Assembly (NCBI RefSeq): GCF_947507565.1
Contig: NC_089179.1
Span: forward strand, 2,435,747 to 2,499,746
Direction: 5' to 3'
DNA: 64,000 nt
Origin: Oscarella lobularis
Lineage: Eukaryota; Porifera; Homoscleromorpha; Homosclerophorida; Oscarellidae
Shown here: piece by piece, positions 1 through 10,492 of the stretch
Layout of the letters: each line of letters opens with the position of its first letter
Numbering within the stretch: position 1 is the stretch's first letter
Notes under the pieces: model-generated
What the model was told of the DNA's origin: nothing
The model's database searches: none
Seen by the model: the letters and a program-made list of their open reading frames with translations, nothing else
Program-made: the position numbers and the translations under genes

Positions 1-772
1 TTATTTTGCCGACCTGACCACGGTTGAAACGCATCGTCATGTCCATGGGACTCTCCAATACGAGATAATTGTCTTTTATATGTGATTTGCTATTATGCTC
101 ACCAGTCAAGAACGGTATGGACTTCGTCAGGACGTGTGGCAGCTGAAAGTATGATGTCCACTTGTCATTACGTAGGGACTTCTCGGAGCTTCTGTAAACT
201 ATTTTTACCTCACCCTTGAGGATGAGACTATCTTCTTTATCTGTGTAACCCACTCCCGCCGCCGAGGTCTAGGCCGTTTATTTGGTTGCGTATCAACATT
301 TTTAGCGGACTCGCGACAATGACTAGAGGAAAATGATCCAGCTTGCTCCCGTGAAGAACCTCGAACACACACCGACGGATGAGATTGGAATATTAGCGAC
401 TTAACGAATCCCGTCGGAAAGCAGCCAAACGTGTCACGGCCGCGATAAATCGACTCCACAGATTCCCACCGCCAAAGCGATCTCTGGTCCAGGCCGGTAA
501 ACTGTGCGAGTTCTACAGAGTTGTGACGCTTCTATTTGTAGTGGTGAGGAAGCTAGCTAACAGAAGCGCCGCCGCATGCCGCCATTAGTTATTGCCTACT
601 GTTTCGCGTCCAAATGCTAATGCACAAATTTACCTTAGTCATTGCAAAGAGAAGCGCCGAGCTATTACAAACACAAACTGACACGAGGGCGACGCACGTT
701 ACGTAATTAAGTCACATATATAGTCTCATCTAAATTTTTAAAAAAATGTTTGAAAACATTATAAAATGTATT
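1..772. other. No recognisable gene
   Basis: No reading frame here shows a domain, motif or splice arrangement I can recognise. An 84-codon minus-strand frame (205-459) is Arg/Ser-rich and has no support. If the Kolobok relic that follows was once complete, its 5' exons should lie here, but I could not find the SFDG or GDGDS signatures of that family. Confidence 0.4.
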
Positions 773-3104
773 GATTTTAGACGTACGGAGATGATGCTAC
801 AGTCAAAAAAGAGCATTGCATTGGACATGTCCAAAAGAGGATGGGGAAAATCTCCGGACTGGTAGAAAAATGCAGAAAAGGCGAAGGCACCACTGGTAGA
901 TGGCGGACGACCGGGACGAGCAGGAAGACTGACAGATGCTGTCATTGACTGACAGAGGCTGACATTGACAAGTAGTCAAAAAACCTTTATAATTTTGACC
1001 CTAAATTGATTTGACGAAGCATAGGCGGCAGAGAATGCGAGAAGACATCGTAGCAATTCTCTACCACATGTGCGCCGAAGCAGGGCCGGCGCGACGGTAG
1101 CCTCGGAGCCCCAGACCTTCTCTCGCGTGCTTTAGGGTGGGCGTGCCGGGCGCGAGAGAAGGTCTGGGCACGCTTCTCATGTAGGCCTGTCCCTTTGATC
1201 TCAAATTTGATTACGTTGCGCCCGCCTCTCACCACCGAAGCTCGACTTCTACGGGGATTCGTATCGATCTTCGATTGATCGGTAGTCCGATCGATCTCCA
1301 TCGATCGGTGTCCCTCGATCTTCGATCGATCTTCAATCGATCGGTAGTTCGATCAATCTCTATCGATCGGTGTCCCGATCGATATCGATCGATCGCGGTA
1401 GTGACTAAAAGTCCGATACATTTCCATCGATCGCTAGACTACGGGACGGTATGAAACCCGGATAGCCGTAATTCGTTTTTGGACTCGCCGCTGATAGGGC
1501 ACCCGAATCGGGTGCTCGTTCTCTGATTGGTCAATTAAGATCAAAGGAACAGGCCTACATGAGAAGAGTGCCCAGACCTTCTTTCGCGCCCGGCACGCCC
1601 ACCCTAAAGCACGCGAGAGAAGGTCTGGGACTCCGAGGCTAGCGCGACGGGTCCGGCAGGTCCGGCAGCTGCCGGACCAACATTTTGTAAAGCCAAAAAA
1701 AATGATATTGACGTTAGGCAGTCTGGCCGTAGCTATATCACGTTTAGCGGATTAGTGTACATATCCTAGGCGCCTTAGCGCACAACGTCGTCTAACATGG
1801 CTGCCACTGAGTCCTCTACGGATTCTAGCCGGATTCCGCCGATCTTTCACCCTGGAACTTCGTTTGTTTTTCCGAAGCGTTCGTTTGGATTCGGAGCAAA
1901 CATCGTGAAGAGAAGCTTTCGTTCCAACTGGTGCGAAGACTTTTCCTGACCTGGCTTCATTATAACATCCGCCTTGACGCGGCACTCTGTCACGTCTGCA
2001 TGACCGCTTCTCACGGTAAGAAACTGATGGCGAGTACAAGAAGAGATCCAGCCTTTATAAAAAATGGGTAAATTATGAGTGAATTAATTAATTAAAAACA
2101 ATGCCTGGAGTGGGCGCGGTCAAAAAATTTTGCGCGCGCTTTGCGCGCGAAAACTGCCGAACCAACTTCGAAAACGCTCCGCCGGCCCTGCGAAGGTGAA
2201 GACGATTGCTCCGTGGCATACAGCTGTCGTCATGACAAAGAACAGATGCTGCGGTTTTGTCATGCGCCAAAACACTGGTCATGCCCGCAGCCCAGAAGGC
2301 CCAGAATTGTGGTGCAAATAGAAGAAAGCACAGAGCGGCATGATCTGACGGCGCTTCCTGTGAATTTCCGGTGAGCGCTATTCTTTATTTTTTCTGTAGG
2401 AAGCACCTCCAGACAACATTAAAATTGCCCCACGCGTTCTTTCACGAACTAAACTACATTTTTCAAAAGTTATCTGCAGAATCTCTCCTTCGAATGTGTG
2501 AAGAGGGAAACACAGAGAACGCATTAAGGCTATTCGTCTTCATTACTTTATGACATAAATCTTTTTGAGAACGAGTCTTTTTACAATGATCTGGAACCTA
2601 GCCCCGAAAGAAAAACATAAAGGCAACCTATACCTGCAAATAGCAGCAAAGCTGGCTGGTGCCCTTTCAACCACAGACCAATGGCTAATTGCCGTCTACT
2701 GACCTTGTTTGGAGTGACTCAGGAAGGCGCACCCTCGCGATTTGCAGGGACCTTGAAGAAAAGAAAATTTACCACGCTACATTTTGGAGAACGAAATTTT
2801 GGAACAAGCATCGTAATATGAGGAAGAAGTATAAAAAAGCAACACGAAAGAAGCAGCAAGGACCGACATATGTAGCAGGAGGATTTGGAGATGAAGATCG
2901 AAAGGAGGTATGAATGTTCGTGAATGTCCAAAGATTACAGGAACTTTTGCAGGAGACAAGAGAAGTACCAAGCGGAGAAACGGCAAAAGGAAAGGTGAAG
3001 CCAAGAAATTGTTGAAGAAGAGGGTAAAATACATTATATTAGACTCTAAGGTCACCTCTTTAGAGGAAGAAGAAGGAATTCAGGCAGAAGAGATGCCAGC
3101 TTAA
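773..3104 (+). pseudogene. Kolobok-type transposase relic (copy D)
   Basis: This is a decayed plus-strand copy of the transposase family seen three more times in the window (29.9-31.2, 35.6-40.0 and 42.5-45.0 kb). Blocks in order: about 773-960 encodes the CIGHVQKRMG motif and then, after a frame change, GRPGRAGRLTDAVID; about 2230-2320 holds the Cys/His segment ending in ELWCK; about 2400-2520 encodes LPHAFFHELNYIF and CEEGNTENA; about 2564-2700 encodes NESF and, in another frame, WNLAPKEKHKGN; 2800-2913 holds the basic C-terminus with the family signature GPTYVAGGFG. At least three frameshifts and the missing N-terminal half make it non-functional. A foldback MITE (1098-1641) sits between the first two blocks. 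Assignment rests on block-by-block comparison with the intact copy at 42505-44983. Confidence 0.75.
1098..1641. mobile_element. Foldback MITE with 9-bp target duplication
   Basis: The terminal inverted repeats are about 105 bp and nearly identical: the left end starts TAGCCTCGGAGCCCCAGACC and the right end, reverse-complemented, TAGCCTCGGAGTCCCAGACC. Each arm holds its own smaller inverted repeat around CCAGACCTTCTCTCGCG. The element is flanked by a perfect 9-bp direct repeat, GCGCGACGG, at 1089-1097 and 1642-1650. The interior (about 1265-1400) is a degenerate tandem array of CGATCGGTGTCCCGATCGAT-like units. There is no coding capacity. A 9-bp duplication with long TIRs is typical of Mutator-like elements, so this is probably a MULE-type MITE; the superfamily is inferred. 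Confidence 0.88.
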
Positions 3105-4881
3105 TCTTAGAATTTTCTTCTTTTACATGTTTTTATATTAATGTTAAGCCCTACTAAACATTCTAAAAACAAGTGGTGATTTTTTTGAAGACCGATTAAA
3201 ACGCCTTTTTTGGCGGTCGTGTTACAGAACGGGTTAATAATATAATTTCAATCACTTTTTCTTTTAATTGAGGAGCTTGCGAATTTTTCTAGAGGTAAAA
3301 AGGAGACAAAATGATTTCATTAGTTTTACCTATTTTTTTACAAGACAAACCTCTAACTTTACTGGAGCAAATGCACATTGCAGCGGAAGGTACGCTGTTA
3401 TTCTTGCCATGTTCGCTGTCAAGTTCTACTTGGCGTTTCTATTTGGCCGTTGTTAAAAAAGAAGTTCGTCTAAAACTCATAAATAGGGTCCACGACGAGC
3501 AGGCTCTTCGACTAATTGATGTAATTGATACAAAGTAATACATTTTAATGTCAGTGTGAGCAAATTGAGACAAAATTAATTTTTAGACCTCTATATCCTG
3601 ATGTCACATGTATAAAATCTCTACAAACGCTATGCGAAGGAGGAAGTGTGTCCGAAATAGCCAGCAGTTGGCGACTCATAAATAACAAAAAAATTAGATG
3701 TAGTATTGCAAAACTAGCTAAAATTTTCTAAAATTTCCTTTTCCATAACGCAATAGATTATTCTGCATTAGTTCAGCATTTGTCATGACAATTTTGCCTT
3801 GACAATTTTGCCTTGACAAGAAGAAGAAGAAGAAGAAGAAGAAGAAGAAGAGCGGAAGAAAGGTGACTAAAACTTCGGTTTATTTGTGAAATTCTGTCAT
3901 TTCTCTTTAGCTGAAAAAAACTACAAAAAGGTAGAACTCAAACTAAGGGTAAAAGGGTATAATTTGTGATATTTTTAATAGTGCTTGATGAAGAGGGCCA
4001 ACAGAAACTCGTTCTTATCTAATATCGAATTCGATCTTATTCGACGTTTTTTTGTACTGTAGTTCCGCAAAAGCTCCTTTTTGTTTGGGAAGAAAGTAAG
4101 AACGAAAGTTATTAGTTCTGAAATTGTAACGTTTTTTAAGGGCGTGCGAGTAAGTATAGAGATGCAAGCTTGGCTTGTTTCTTTCTTGACTTGTTTCTTT
4201 GCTTCACTTGTTTCTTTGCTCTTAATAGATATGACGTGTTCTAATGTACGTCTCAATGCTTTCGATCACTCGTCTTGACGGTGGAGCGACACTATTCCAT
4301 CCTTTTTTGGACTGCACGGACGGACCCTCGGTGACGTCGTGTTGATCGTCTTCCGTATCATCGTCATTGTCTTTTCCGCAGTCTTAGCCGCTTCTCAATC
4401 TCTCGCCGTTTTCTGACAGTCTTTTAAAAGTTTTCGTGACAGCGACGCTTTGTCAGACTCGTTTCCTCTGAACTCTTCAGCCCTGTATTGTTTTCTTTCT
4501 TTCGCTGTTTTATTTTTCAGCTTTTTTCGTTTTGATCTTTCCGCGTTCACCGCACAATCGTTCTTCCTCGTTGGAAAATATTCGCGTTCGTCGTCGAGCG
4601 AATGGCATATCGCAACCGTTTCAACTCTCCATTCGACGCGGGTAATATGAGCTGGCGCCGTGTTTGAATCAAGGAGGCGGCGAGTTTTGCGGCGGCGGAC
4701 GCGAGTTGAGGTCCTCGATATTTGCTCTCCGGCGCGTGCGTCTACAGGAGATTGTCAAAAGCATTGTTCTAAGTAATAAGTATTTAGTTAAATTTATCTA
4801 AACCCTTACCAATTTTTATTGTGAAGGACAGATAGATCTTAAAGCTTTTGTGTAAATATTTAAGATCACTGCATTATATTG
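3105..4881. other. Intergenic, no gene seen
   Basis: AT-rich stretch with short frames on both strands but no recognisable domain. It contains an AAG trinucleotide microsatellite at 3818-3852. Confidence 0.5.
3818..3852. repeat. (AAG)n microsatellite
   Basis: About eleven perfect AAG units read directly from the sequence, preceded by a short duplication of TTTTGCCTTGACAA. Confidence 0.95.
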
Positions 4882-5457
4882 GAAAAAATAATTCAGTTTG
4901 ATTTTAAAGAAAAGTCGCCTAAGCCAAAAGGAATAACACCTATAATTAGAACCGCTACGTCCGAAGACAGATGTTTACTGAGAAAGGCTTTGAAAGAAAT
5001 AAGAATAAAATTCTGCAGCGGTCTGCCTACTTATACGACGGCGGAAGTTACTTCTGGTCTTACAGACCAAGCAATCGAATATATTTTGAGGAATTGCGAG
5101 ACGATTAGAAGGGCCACTGACTTGCCAGACGTAGTTGCTTTGTCAAGTTCAAGTATGGCGGATGAAGTTCTGAAATTGATTAGGGAAATTCTCCATAACC
5201 CTCCGGAGCTAAAAGAGAAACAGACCTTTGAAGAGGAAGCGCCCGTCACCGCCCTTCCGTCCGATCTAATGCCGTTAGCCAGTGGGAAAGCTGAAGTACT
5301 CAGCAAATTGAGTGAGATGAGAATTGTGAAATTTTGTCTACTTCTACTCAAAGCGAGGATCAGGATAGTTTTAATATCGAAAGCAGTGATCCAGATGAAA
5401 TCTCACCGTGATAGACGTATGTATATGTATATATGTATATATACTTTAATTAAATAA
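4882..5457 (+). pseudogene. Possible RecQ-like helicase C-terminal fragment
   Basis: About 150 codons of clean plus-strand frame begin without an ATG, so this is an internal exon or a 5'-truncated copy. The segment from EDRCLLRKALKEIR through TSGLTDQAIEYILRNCETI to DEVLKLIREI resembles, from memory, the region after the helicase core in transposon-associated RecQ-like helicases of invertebrates. At about 5317 the frame changes: the +1 frame carries a more convincing acidic tail (SEDQDSFNIESSDPDE) ending at TGA, so a one-base shift has probably occurred. The 3' end runs into a short GTATAT tract. It converges with the DUF6589 relic on the other strand, which starts about 20 bp away. It could equally be an unknown transposon protein. 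Confidence 0.35.
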
Positions 5458-6185
5458 TTTTCATCTGAAGGTCAGTGTTAGAATAAGTAGTCACCGCGCT
5501 TAGATTTAATTCTTCTCTGGTGACTTCGTATCCACGAACAGAACTCGGAAACATCAAAGCGGTGAAGAACGTCACTAGAAAAATTTGGCAATTCTGTGTG
5601 ACATCTCCCAGGTATCTTTGCAGTTGCTTTGGTTTTGGTAAAGATCTCTGTAATTAAGTCTTTGAAATCGTCTGTATCATTTCGTCTGGCATGACGTCCG
5701 TACGGAGCTTTCAACGATGCGTTTTTATCAAAGCTTATCATCAGCTCTCTGGTAATACCCGCTGCTCTGCTGCACCTAATTGCACTTGCATCCGTTAGGT
5801 TCGCGCCTCATTTTTTGAGATAATGTTTTGTTTCATTGTTTAGGTGTTCCATGTACAAGTCTAAAGATACGTTTTTCCCGGGCCACCTCTGGTGTTGGCA
5901 AATCGATTCCAGGCTAGCTGTTCTGCTTTTCTTTTGCTCAATGTGGCGCAAAGCCTAGAGGTGAGCATGAAACCCTCCAGAGCATATTTTTTGTGACCAA
6001 ACGTGAAATAGTGGAGTGTTAAGAATTTCCATAACCAGCAGACGCGCTCTCCATCGCCTTCCCGGACAGCATCGCAGAAATTCCGGTAGAGCAAGCCGAG
6101 TTTCATAACGACGGTGCTGTAGTTATAAATGAAGTCTTCGCCTTCTGTTTTGGTAGCACCTTGTTAGGTTTGCTGCTGCTTCAAG

Positions 6186-8688
6186 CAGTGTTCTCCGCAG
6201 AGTTAAAAGAGCGGTTAGCGGCGCCGAAGGCGCCGTGAAAATTTTTTTGGGGGCGTGGTTATTTGGGATAGAGCGTGGTTTTTGGTAGAAGTATATATTA
6301 TCATTAGATTTGCAAAGAATTTTTTATAAAAAACTATGCTAATACGTTAATTCTACGATTCTTTGCACGTCCCCAAACATCAACGGCCAATGAAAAATCA
6401 AATTCTTTGCCCTCGGGACCTTCTATTGCTAACATTAGTAAATTGTTTGTTACTACTGAACTTAGCCAATTCCGCAGTGGGGTTTTGATTCTTTTGAGCG
6501 CCGAAAACCCACGCTCACAGTCAGCAGTAGATGCCGGAATCAAAAGTCCAATCAACGAAATTTTGAAAAGGTTCGGGAAGATTGATTCGAAGTCCTTATT
6601 TTTTACAACAGAGTTCATTACCTCCGACGCATCATAGTTCCTAACCGGTAAGTGGTTTTCCTCGCTAACCATTGAATTCTTAAATGTTTGCCATTCCGTC
6701 TTTAGCGTGGTGTTGTCTTGCTCATCAAACAAATCTTGAAAATGGGTTTTCAAAGTTATTGCATCGTCGCAACCGTATTCTATGAAATCTTCCTCATTTT
6801 CGTCTCGCCAACTTTTGCCATCAAACATATTGAACGCTTTAAGCAAATGAACGTCAGGGAATCTTTCTTTAAGATGGCGAACTACAGTGTCAATGTACTT
6901 ATCATAAACAACCTCTTTGAAGGTGTCTACTTGCTGCTGGTTTGGTGGGCGAATATCGGTTGTCGCCAGCTGGTCTTCAAAATAGGTTTCAATGGAACTG
7001 AAATATTCACCAGGAACGGTCTTCATATTGACAAGTGTTGCAATTGTTCCAGTTACAAGAGGCTGCACCAAGCCGTAATTGAGGTTTCCTCTTTGCATTG
7101 AGCGAGAAAGCAACGCCAATGGCGGCAATACGTCGCTTAAAGTAAGGAGAATAGGAATAAAATCACTTTTTTTCATGAAAGTGACCAAGCCAAGGGCCTG
7201 ACTATCGTGTCGTTCGGCTGCCTCTCGCTCTAGGCTGCAAAGAACTGCTGGAAGACAGCGCCGAAGATTAGACACGGCTTTCTCATGCGATAGCCAGCGA
7301 ACATCCTTTGCCTGAGTGAGTTTTAATCTTGGATTGTTTAAAAAGTCTTGTATATCTTTTAATCCAGCCATGCGTACTCCGGAGTACGAGTAGAAACGAT
7401 ACATTTGCCCAAGAATTGCTTGGAATTTTTTGACTGACGGTATTTCGTCAGCTGCTTGTGCTGCTGCTAAAGCAAGCCTGTGACCAACGCAGTGGTTTGC
7501 TACCAGCCACGGAACCTCAGCTTTCAATAGAGCAGTAACGCCGCGATGACGACCTATCATAACTGAGGCACCATCGCTGCCAAAAGCAACTAGCTTCTTG
7601 AGATTGACACCACAGTTATTGCAAACCTTTTCTAGAGCCGCCATAATCGCCGAAGCAATTCCTTCCTTTACCTCCACCATACCAATAAAAGCGGTTTGTA
7701 TTTCTCTGTTACGGTTCAAATATCTTGCATATACTATTACTTCTTTTATAACTGCCACGTCTGTGGTTTCGTCAGCCATAAGCGAGAAGAATGGTGAGCG
7801 TCTCAGGTCCTCGAATATTTTATTTCTGACGGTTTCGGCTAAAGCTGACACAGCTTCTTCCATGAATCTTTCCGATGTGTAGTGGGCATTTCTTCCGAGA
7901 TCCAGATCTTTCAGATACGTCGCTCCCAAGCTAATAGCCAAATCTCGCAGTGACGAAAATTTTGTTGTGTGGGCGACCTCTTCCTTGCAAAGCCAATACA
8001 TGCAACGCATCGCTCCTATCATTTTTTTCCGTTCAGCACTTACGACGTGAGAAAACGCCTGTCTTATGCCACCGGTTGCTTTGCTTGATGCTAAGTTGGC
8101 TTCCAACTCTACCGCCGACTGATGAGAAGCGGACGAAGCGTGTGCCCGCAGAGCTTGCCTTGTCAAGTTTAAGCAAGGAACGTCTACCCAGGTAGCGCGA
8201 CCTGCTGGCATTCCCCGAGGTCTCCGACTATGTTTTCTGCATAGTTTGCAAAAGCATCCGTCTTTCTCTACAGCTAAGTCGCACCAGGGAAAATCTTTTG
8301 ACCACTGCTTGTCGAAGCCGGTCTTTCGGTGCTTTGACGGTGTTCCAGCACCTTCCATTGTGTTAGAATGGCGCTTTGTTGCGTGCGAAGACATCGGGTA
8401 GGAGACAGGAGATACGGGAATTAATGTAGGCTTGTTAATATTAATATTCGAACTACTACAGTAGTCCTACTGTACCATAGATCCTACACTGGAAGCTCCA
8501 GGCACTGGCAGGCAGCATTTCAGTTCTGATACCCGCTCTTCCTATTCGCTCTCTTAGGGGCGGTTAACCATAGCGGCTTAAAGCTTAAGCTTAGCGGCCT
8601 TAGGCTTTAGCTTAGCGGCCTCAGATCGAAGCTTAGCGGGCCGCTAAGCTTCAGCCGCTAAGCTTCAATGTATCTGGGGAGAACACTG
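6186..8688 (-). mobile_element. hAT transposon, 2503 bp
   Basis: The terminal inverted repeats begin CAGTGTTCTCC at 6186 and read the same reverse-complemented from 8688 (GGAGAACACTG). Subterminal AGCGGC motifs repeat near both ends (6210-6235; many between 8570 and 8680). The element is flanked by a perfect 8-bp duplication, GCTTCAAG, at 6178-6185 and 8689-8696, the hAT hallmark. It carries one intact transposase gene on the minus strand and interrupts the DUF6589 relic. Confidence 0.95.
6334..8394 (-). CDS. hAT transposase with BED/TTF-like zinc finger, 686 aa
   Basis: Cut-and-paste transposase, uninterrupted from ATG at 8394 to the stop at 6334. Residues 30-100 form a zinc-finger region (KDFPWCDLA, CFCKLCRKH and a distal H) like the TTF/BED-type fingers of ZNF862-like hAT proteins. 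The RNase H-like core follows: FFSLMADETTDVAVIKEV near residue 205 carries the first catalytic Asp, VAFGSDGASVM near 275 the second, and NHCVGHRLALAA follows. The C-terminal dimerisation (hATC) region ends with ASTADCERGFSALKRIK, including the conserved Glu. Length suits the family, and every hallmark block is present in one frame inside intact TIRs with a perfect duplication, so the element may be recently or currently active. Confidence 0.93.
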   Translation of the reverse strand: MSSHATKRHSNTMEGAGTPSKHRKTGFDKQWSKDFPWCDLAVEKDGCFCKLCRKHSRRPRGMPAGRATWVDVPCLNLTRQALRAHASSASHQSAVELEANLASSKATGGIRQAFSHVVSAERKKMIGAMRCMYWLCKEEVAHTTKFSSLRDLAISLGATYLKDLDLGRNAHYTSERFMEEAVSALAETVRNKIFEDLRRSPFFSLMADETTDVAVIKEVIVYARYLNRNREIQTAFIGMVEVKEGIASAIMAALEKVCNNCGVNLKKLVAFGSDGASVMIGRHRGVTALLKAEVPWLVANHCVGHRLALAAAQAADEIPSVKKFQAILGQMYRFYSYSGVRMAGLKDIQDFLNNPRLKLTQAKDVRWLSHEKAVSNLRRCLPAVLCSLEREAAERHDSQALGLVTFMKKSDFIPILLTLSDVLPPLALLSRSMQRGNLNYGLVQPLVTGTIATLVNMKTVPGEYFSSIETYFEDQLATTDIRPPNQQQVDTFKEVVYDKYIDTVVRHLKERFPDVHLLKAFNMFDGKSWRDENEEDFIEYGCDDAITLKTHFQDLFDEQDNTTLKTEWQTFKNSMVSEENHLPVRNYDASEVMNSVVKNKDFESIFPNLFKISLIGLLIPASTADCERGFSALKRIKTPLRNWLSSVVTNNLLMLAIEGPEGKEFDFSLAVDVWGRAKNRRINVLA

Positions 8689-8696
8689 GCTTCAAG

Positions 8697-9057
8697 CTGT
8701 CGCGAGTGTCCGTGATTTTTTATTTCGTGATTATGTCTACTCTTTTCTTTTGAGAAAGATTTTCACACCGTGGAATCCGGCACTGAAATTTTCCTGAATC
8801 GTCACTCATGTAATGGGCCTCGTGTAGCTATGATGGTTGAACGAGACCTCTTCATCGCTTTCTTCCATGTCCTTTATTGATTACACGTACACTCCCAGTC
8901 AGACGCACCAACTAACTCTAAAACACTCTCCTATATAGTCCCAGGTGGACACTTACGCGAGGAGCCGAACGGGTCTCCTCGTTACACTCACTAATTTGTC
9001 TCTCACGACGAGCTCCTCTTTCCAGTTCCTTAAGACGTAATTGTCAACTATTTACAA
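8697..9057 (-). other. Unassigned spacer, possibly a solo LTR
   Basis: This lies between DUF6589 blocks 2 and 3, outside the hAT. Read on the minus strand it has a TATA-like motif (GGGACTATATAGGAG, about 8930) followed some 100 bp later by AATAAA (about 8875), the spacing of a retroelement LTR. A short frame with two Cys (MSDDSGKFQCRIPRCENL, about 8816-8730) follows. I could not define TG..CA ends or a duplication, so it may equally be DUF6589 intron or exon sequence. Confidence 0.2.
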
Positions 9058-9207
9058 GGCACAAGAATTCGAAATCCTTCGAACATCAGACAAGTCACTA
9101 GTCTCAACGATATCAAGCGATTCTGACAAATCGGGAATGTCCGTAAGATTGTTCATTTTTAAGTAATCCATGCATAAAGATGCCACGTAAGCATCTGTCA
9201 CTATGCA

Positions 9208-10492
9208 TCTTCCCATAATTTACGGAGCTTCGTACGGGGTCTGCGTTTCCAATGCGGGACCTCGCGTTTTCGCCTTCAAATTTCGCCGCCCGACGCCGCC
9301 GTGACCGCGCTTCGATCGCGCCGCTGCGCTTCGAACGCCCTTCCACGCGATCGATTGAACGCGCGATCGTCGGGACCCCCGCCGCGGATCCTCCTCCGCC
9401 GCCGCTTTCCCGGGCCGCCGATCGCGCCCGAATTCCGAACGCGACGTCTCGCGAAGGTTCTCCATCGGGCCGCGTCGACCGATCGCCGCCGCGAAGTCGC
9501 GTTTCGTCTCAATGCGTGTCGCCTTAGAGTGCGCTATGCATATTTTTTCCGCCGCCATCTTCCTTTGTCTTTCCGTTCTTCCATGGCTTCTTCCGCGCGA
9601 AAGCGGCCTCGCAGCAAGCTTCCAGCGACTCCTGGTAGAGTGCACTGCCCTTGCAATAGGTGCGCTGGCTAATTAACGGGCATCCTTAGAACGCCACTCT
9701 CCCTCTATACGGGCGAAATCGAGTGACGATCACAATTACGCAGCGACAGGATTTTTTCTTGGGCCATTGCGTTTGGGCGATCATAACTACGTTCGTAACT
9801 ACGTTCGGAGGACTGCCAGATCTCTCAATTTTGGCCGGCGCGCGCGTGCTCCGTCTCCTCAATTTCCGCTCTGCTTTCTTCTGCTTCACCTGCTTTGTGA
9901 GCGTGCATTATCTAATCACACCACGCAATATTAACAGGTTTTTTTCTCCCCAATGAAGGATTGGCATTAGGCCACCCCTTGGGTCTACGTCGTCCGGTCT
10001 GTCTCCATCAATGCTTTCCTGCGCTTCTTCGTAGGGAATTCATAAAAGTTTAGTCGAAATGTCCACCAGATCTGTTTTTGCCCAGTGTCGACATCGCGCA
10101 ATCCTTTCCGCCGACGTCCAGTCTGCAGCCACCTATCGCTAATCCTTTCCCCAGGCAAACCCGGCACTTTTGCCAAGTCCAAAGCTCATCTTATTTTGTA
10201 GTTTTTTTGCACGAAGGTTTTCGATTTTCTCGCCCGCGCGCTTGCAAATTTTCCAATCCCTACCTCGCCTGCCTACTCGCGTTCATTCCGAGCCAGTGAG
10301 AATGTCGCCCGTCGTTCGTTCGTCGTCCGCCATTCCGGCCCAGTCGCAGACACTGAACTCTACCTCCTCTGCACGTGACACGTACGCGGCAATTGTCCTC
10401 GCGATTTTAATTGAAAGTTATCATATAGTATACATTCTGCGTCTGCAACCGTCGTCGCACGCCCGGTCCCGCGCGCGGTTGTCCGTCCCGAA
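9208..10492 (+). other. Helitron 5' region, GC-rich, no gene recognised
   Basis: Overlapping Arg/Pro/Ala-rich frames on both strands (about 9220-9670) are what a CGA/GCC-rich sequence gives by chance, and none carries a motif. The region presumably holds the element's promoter. I see no TATA box close to the RepHel ATG at 10493. Confidence 0.5.

Noticed and set aside
6186-6230. An earlier choice of hAT end at CAGAGTTAAAAG (6198)
   Set aside because: No matching right end or duplication; CAGTGTTCTCC at 6186 gives both.
9220-9672. Several Arg-rich frames on both strands
   Set aside because: All arise from one CGA/GCC-rich stretch in the Helitron 5' region; no motif and no agreement in strand.
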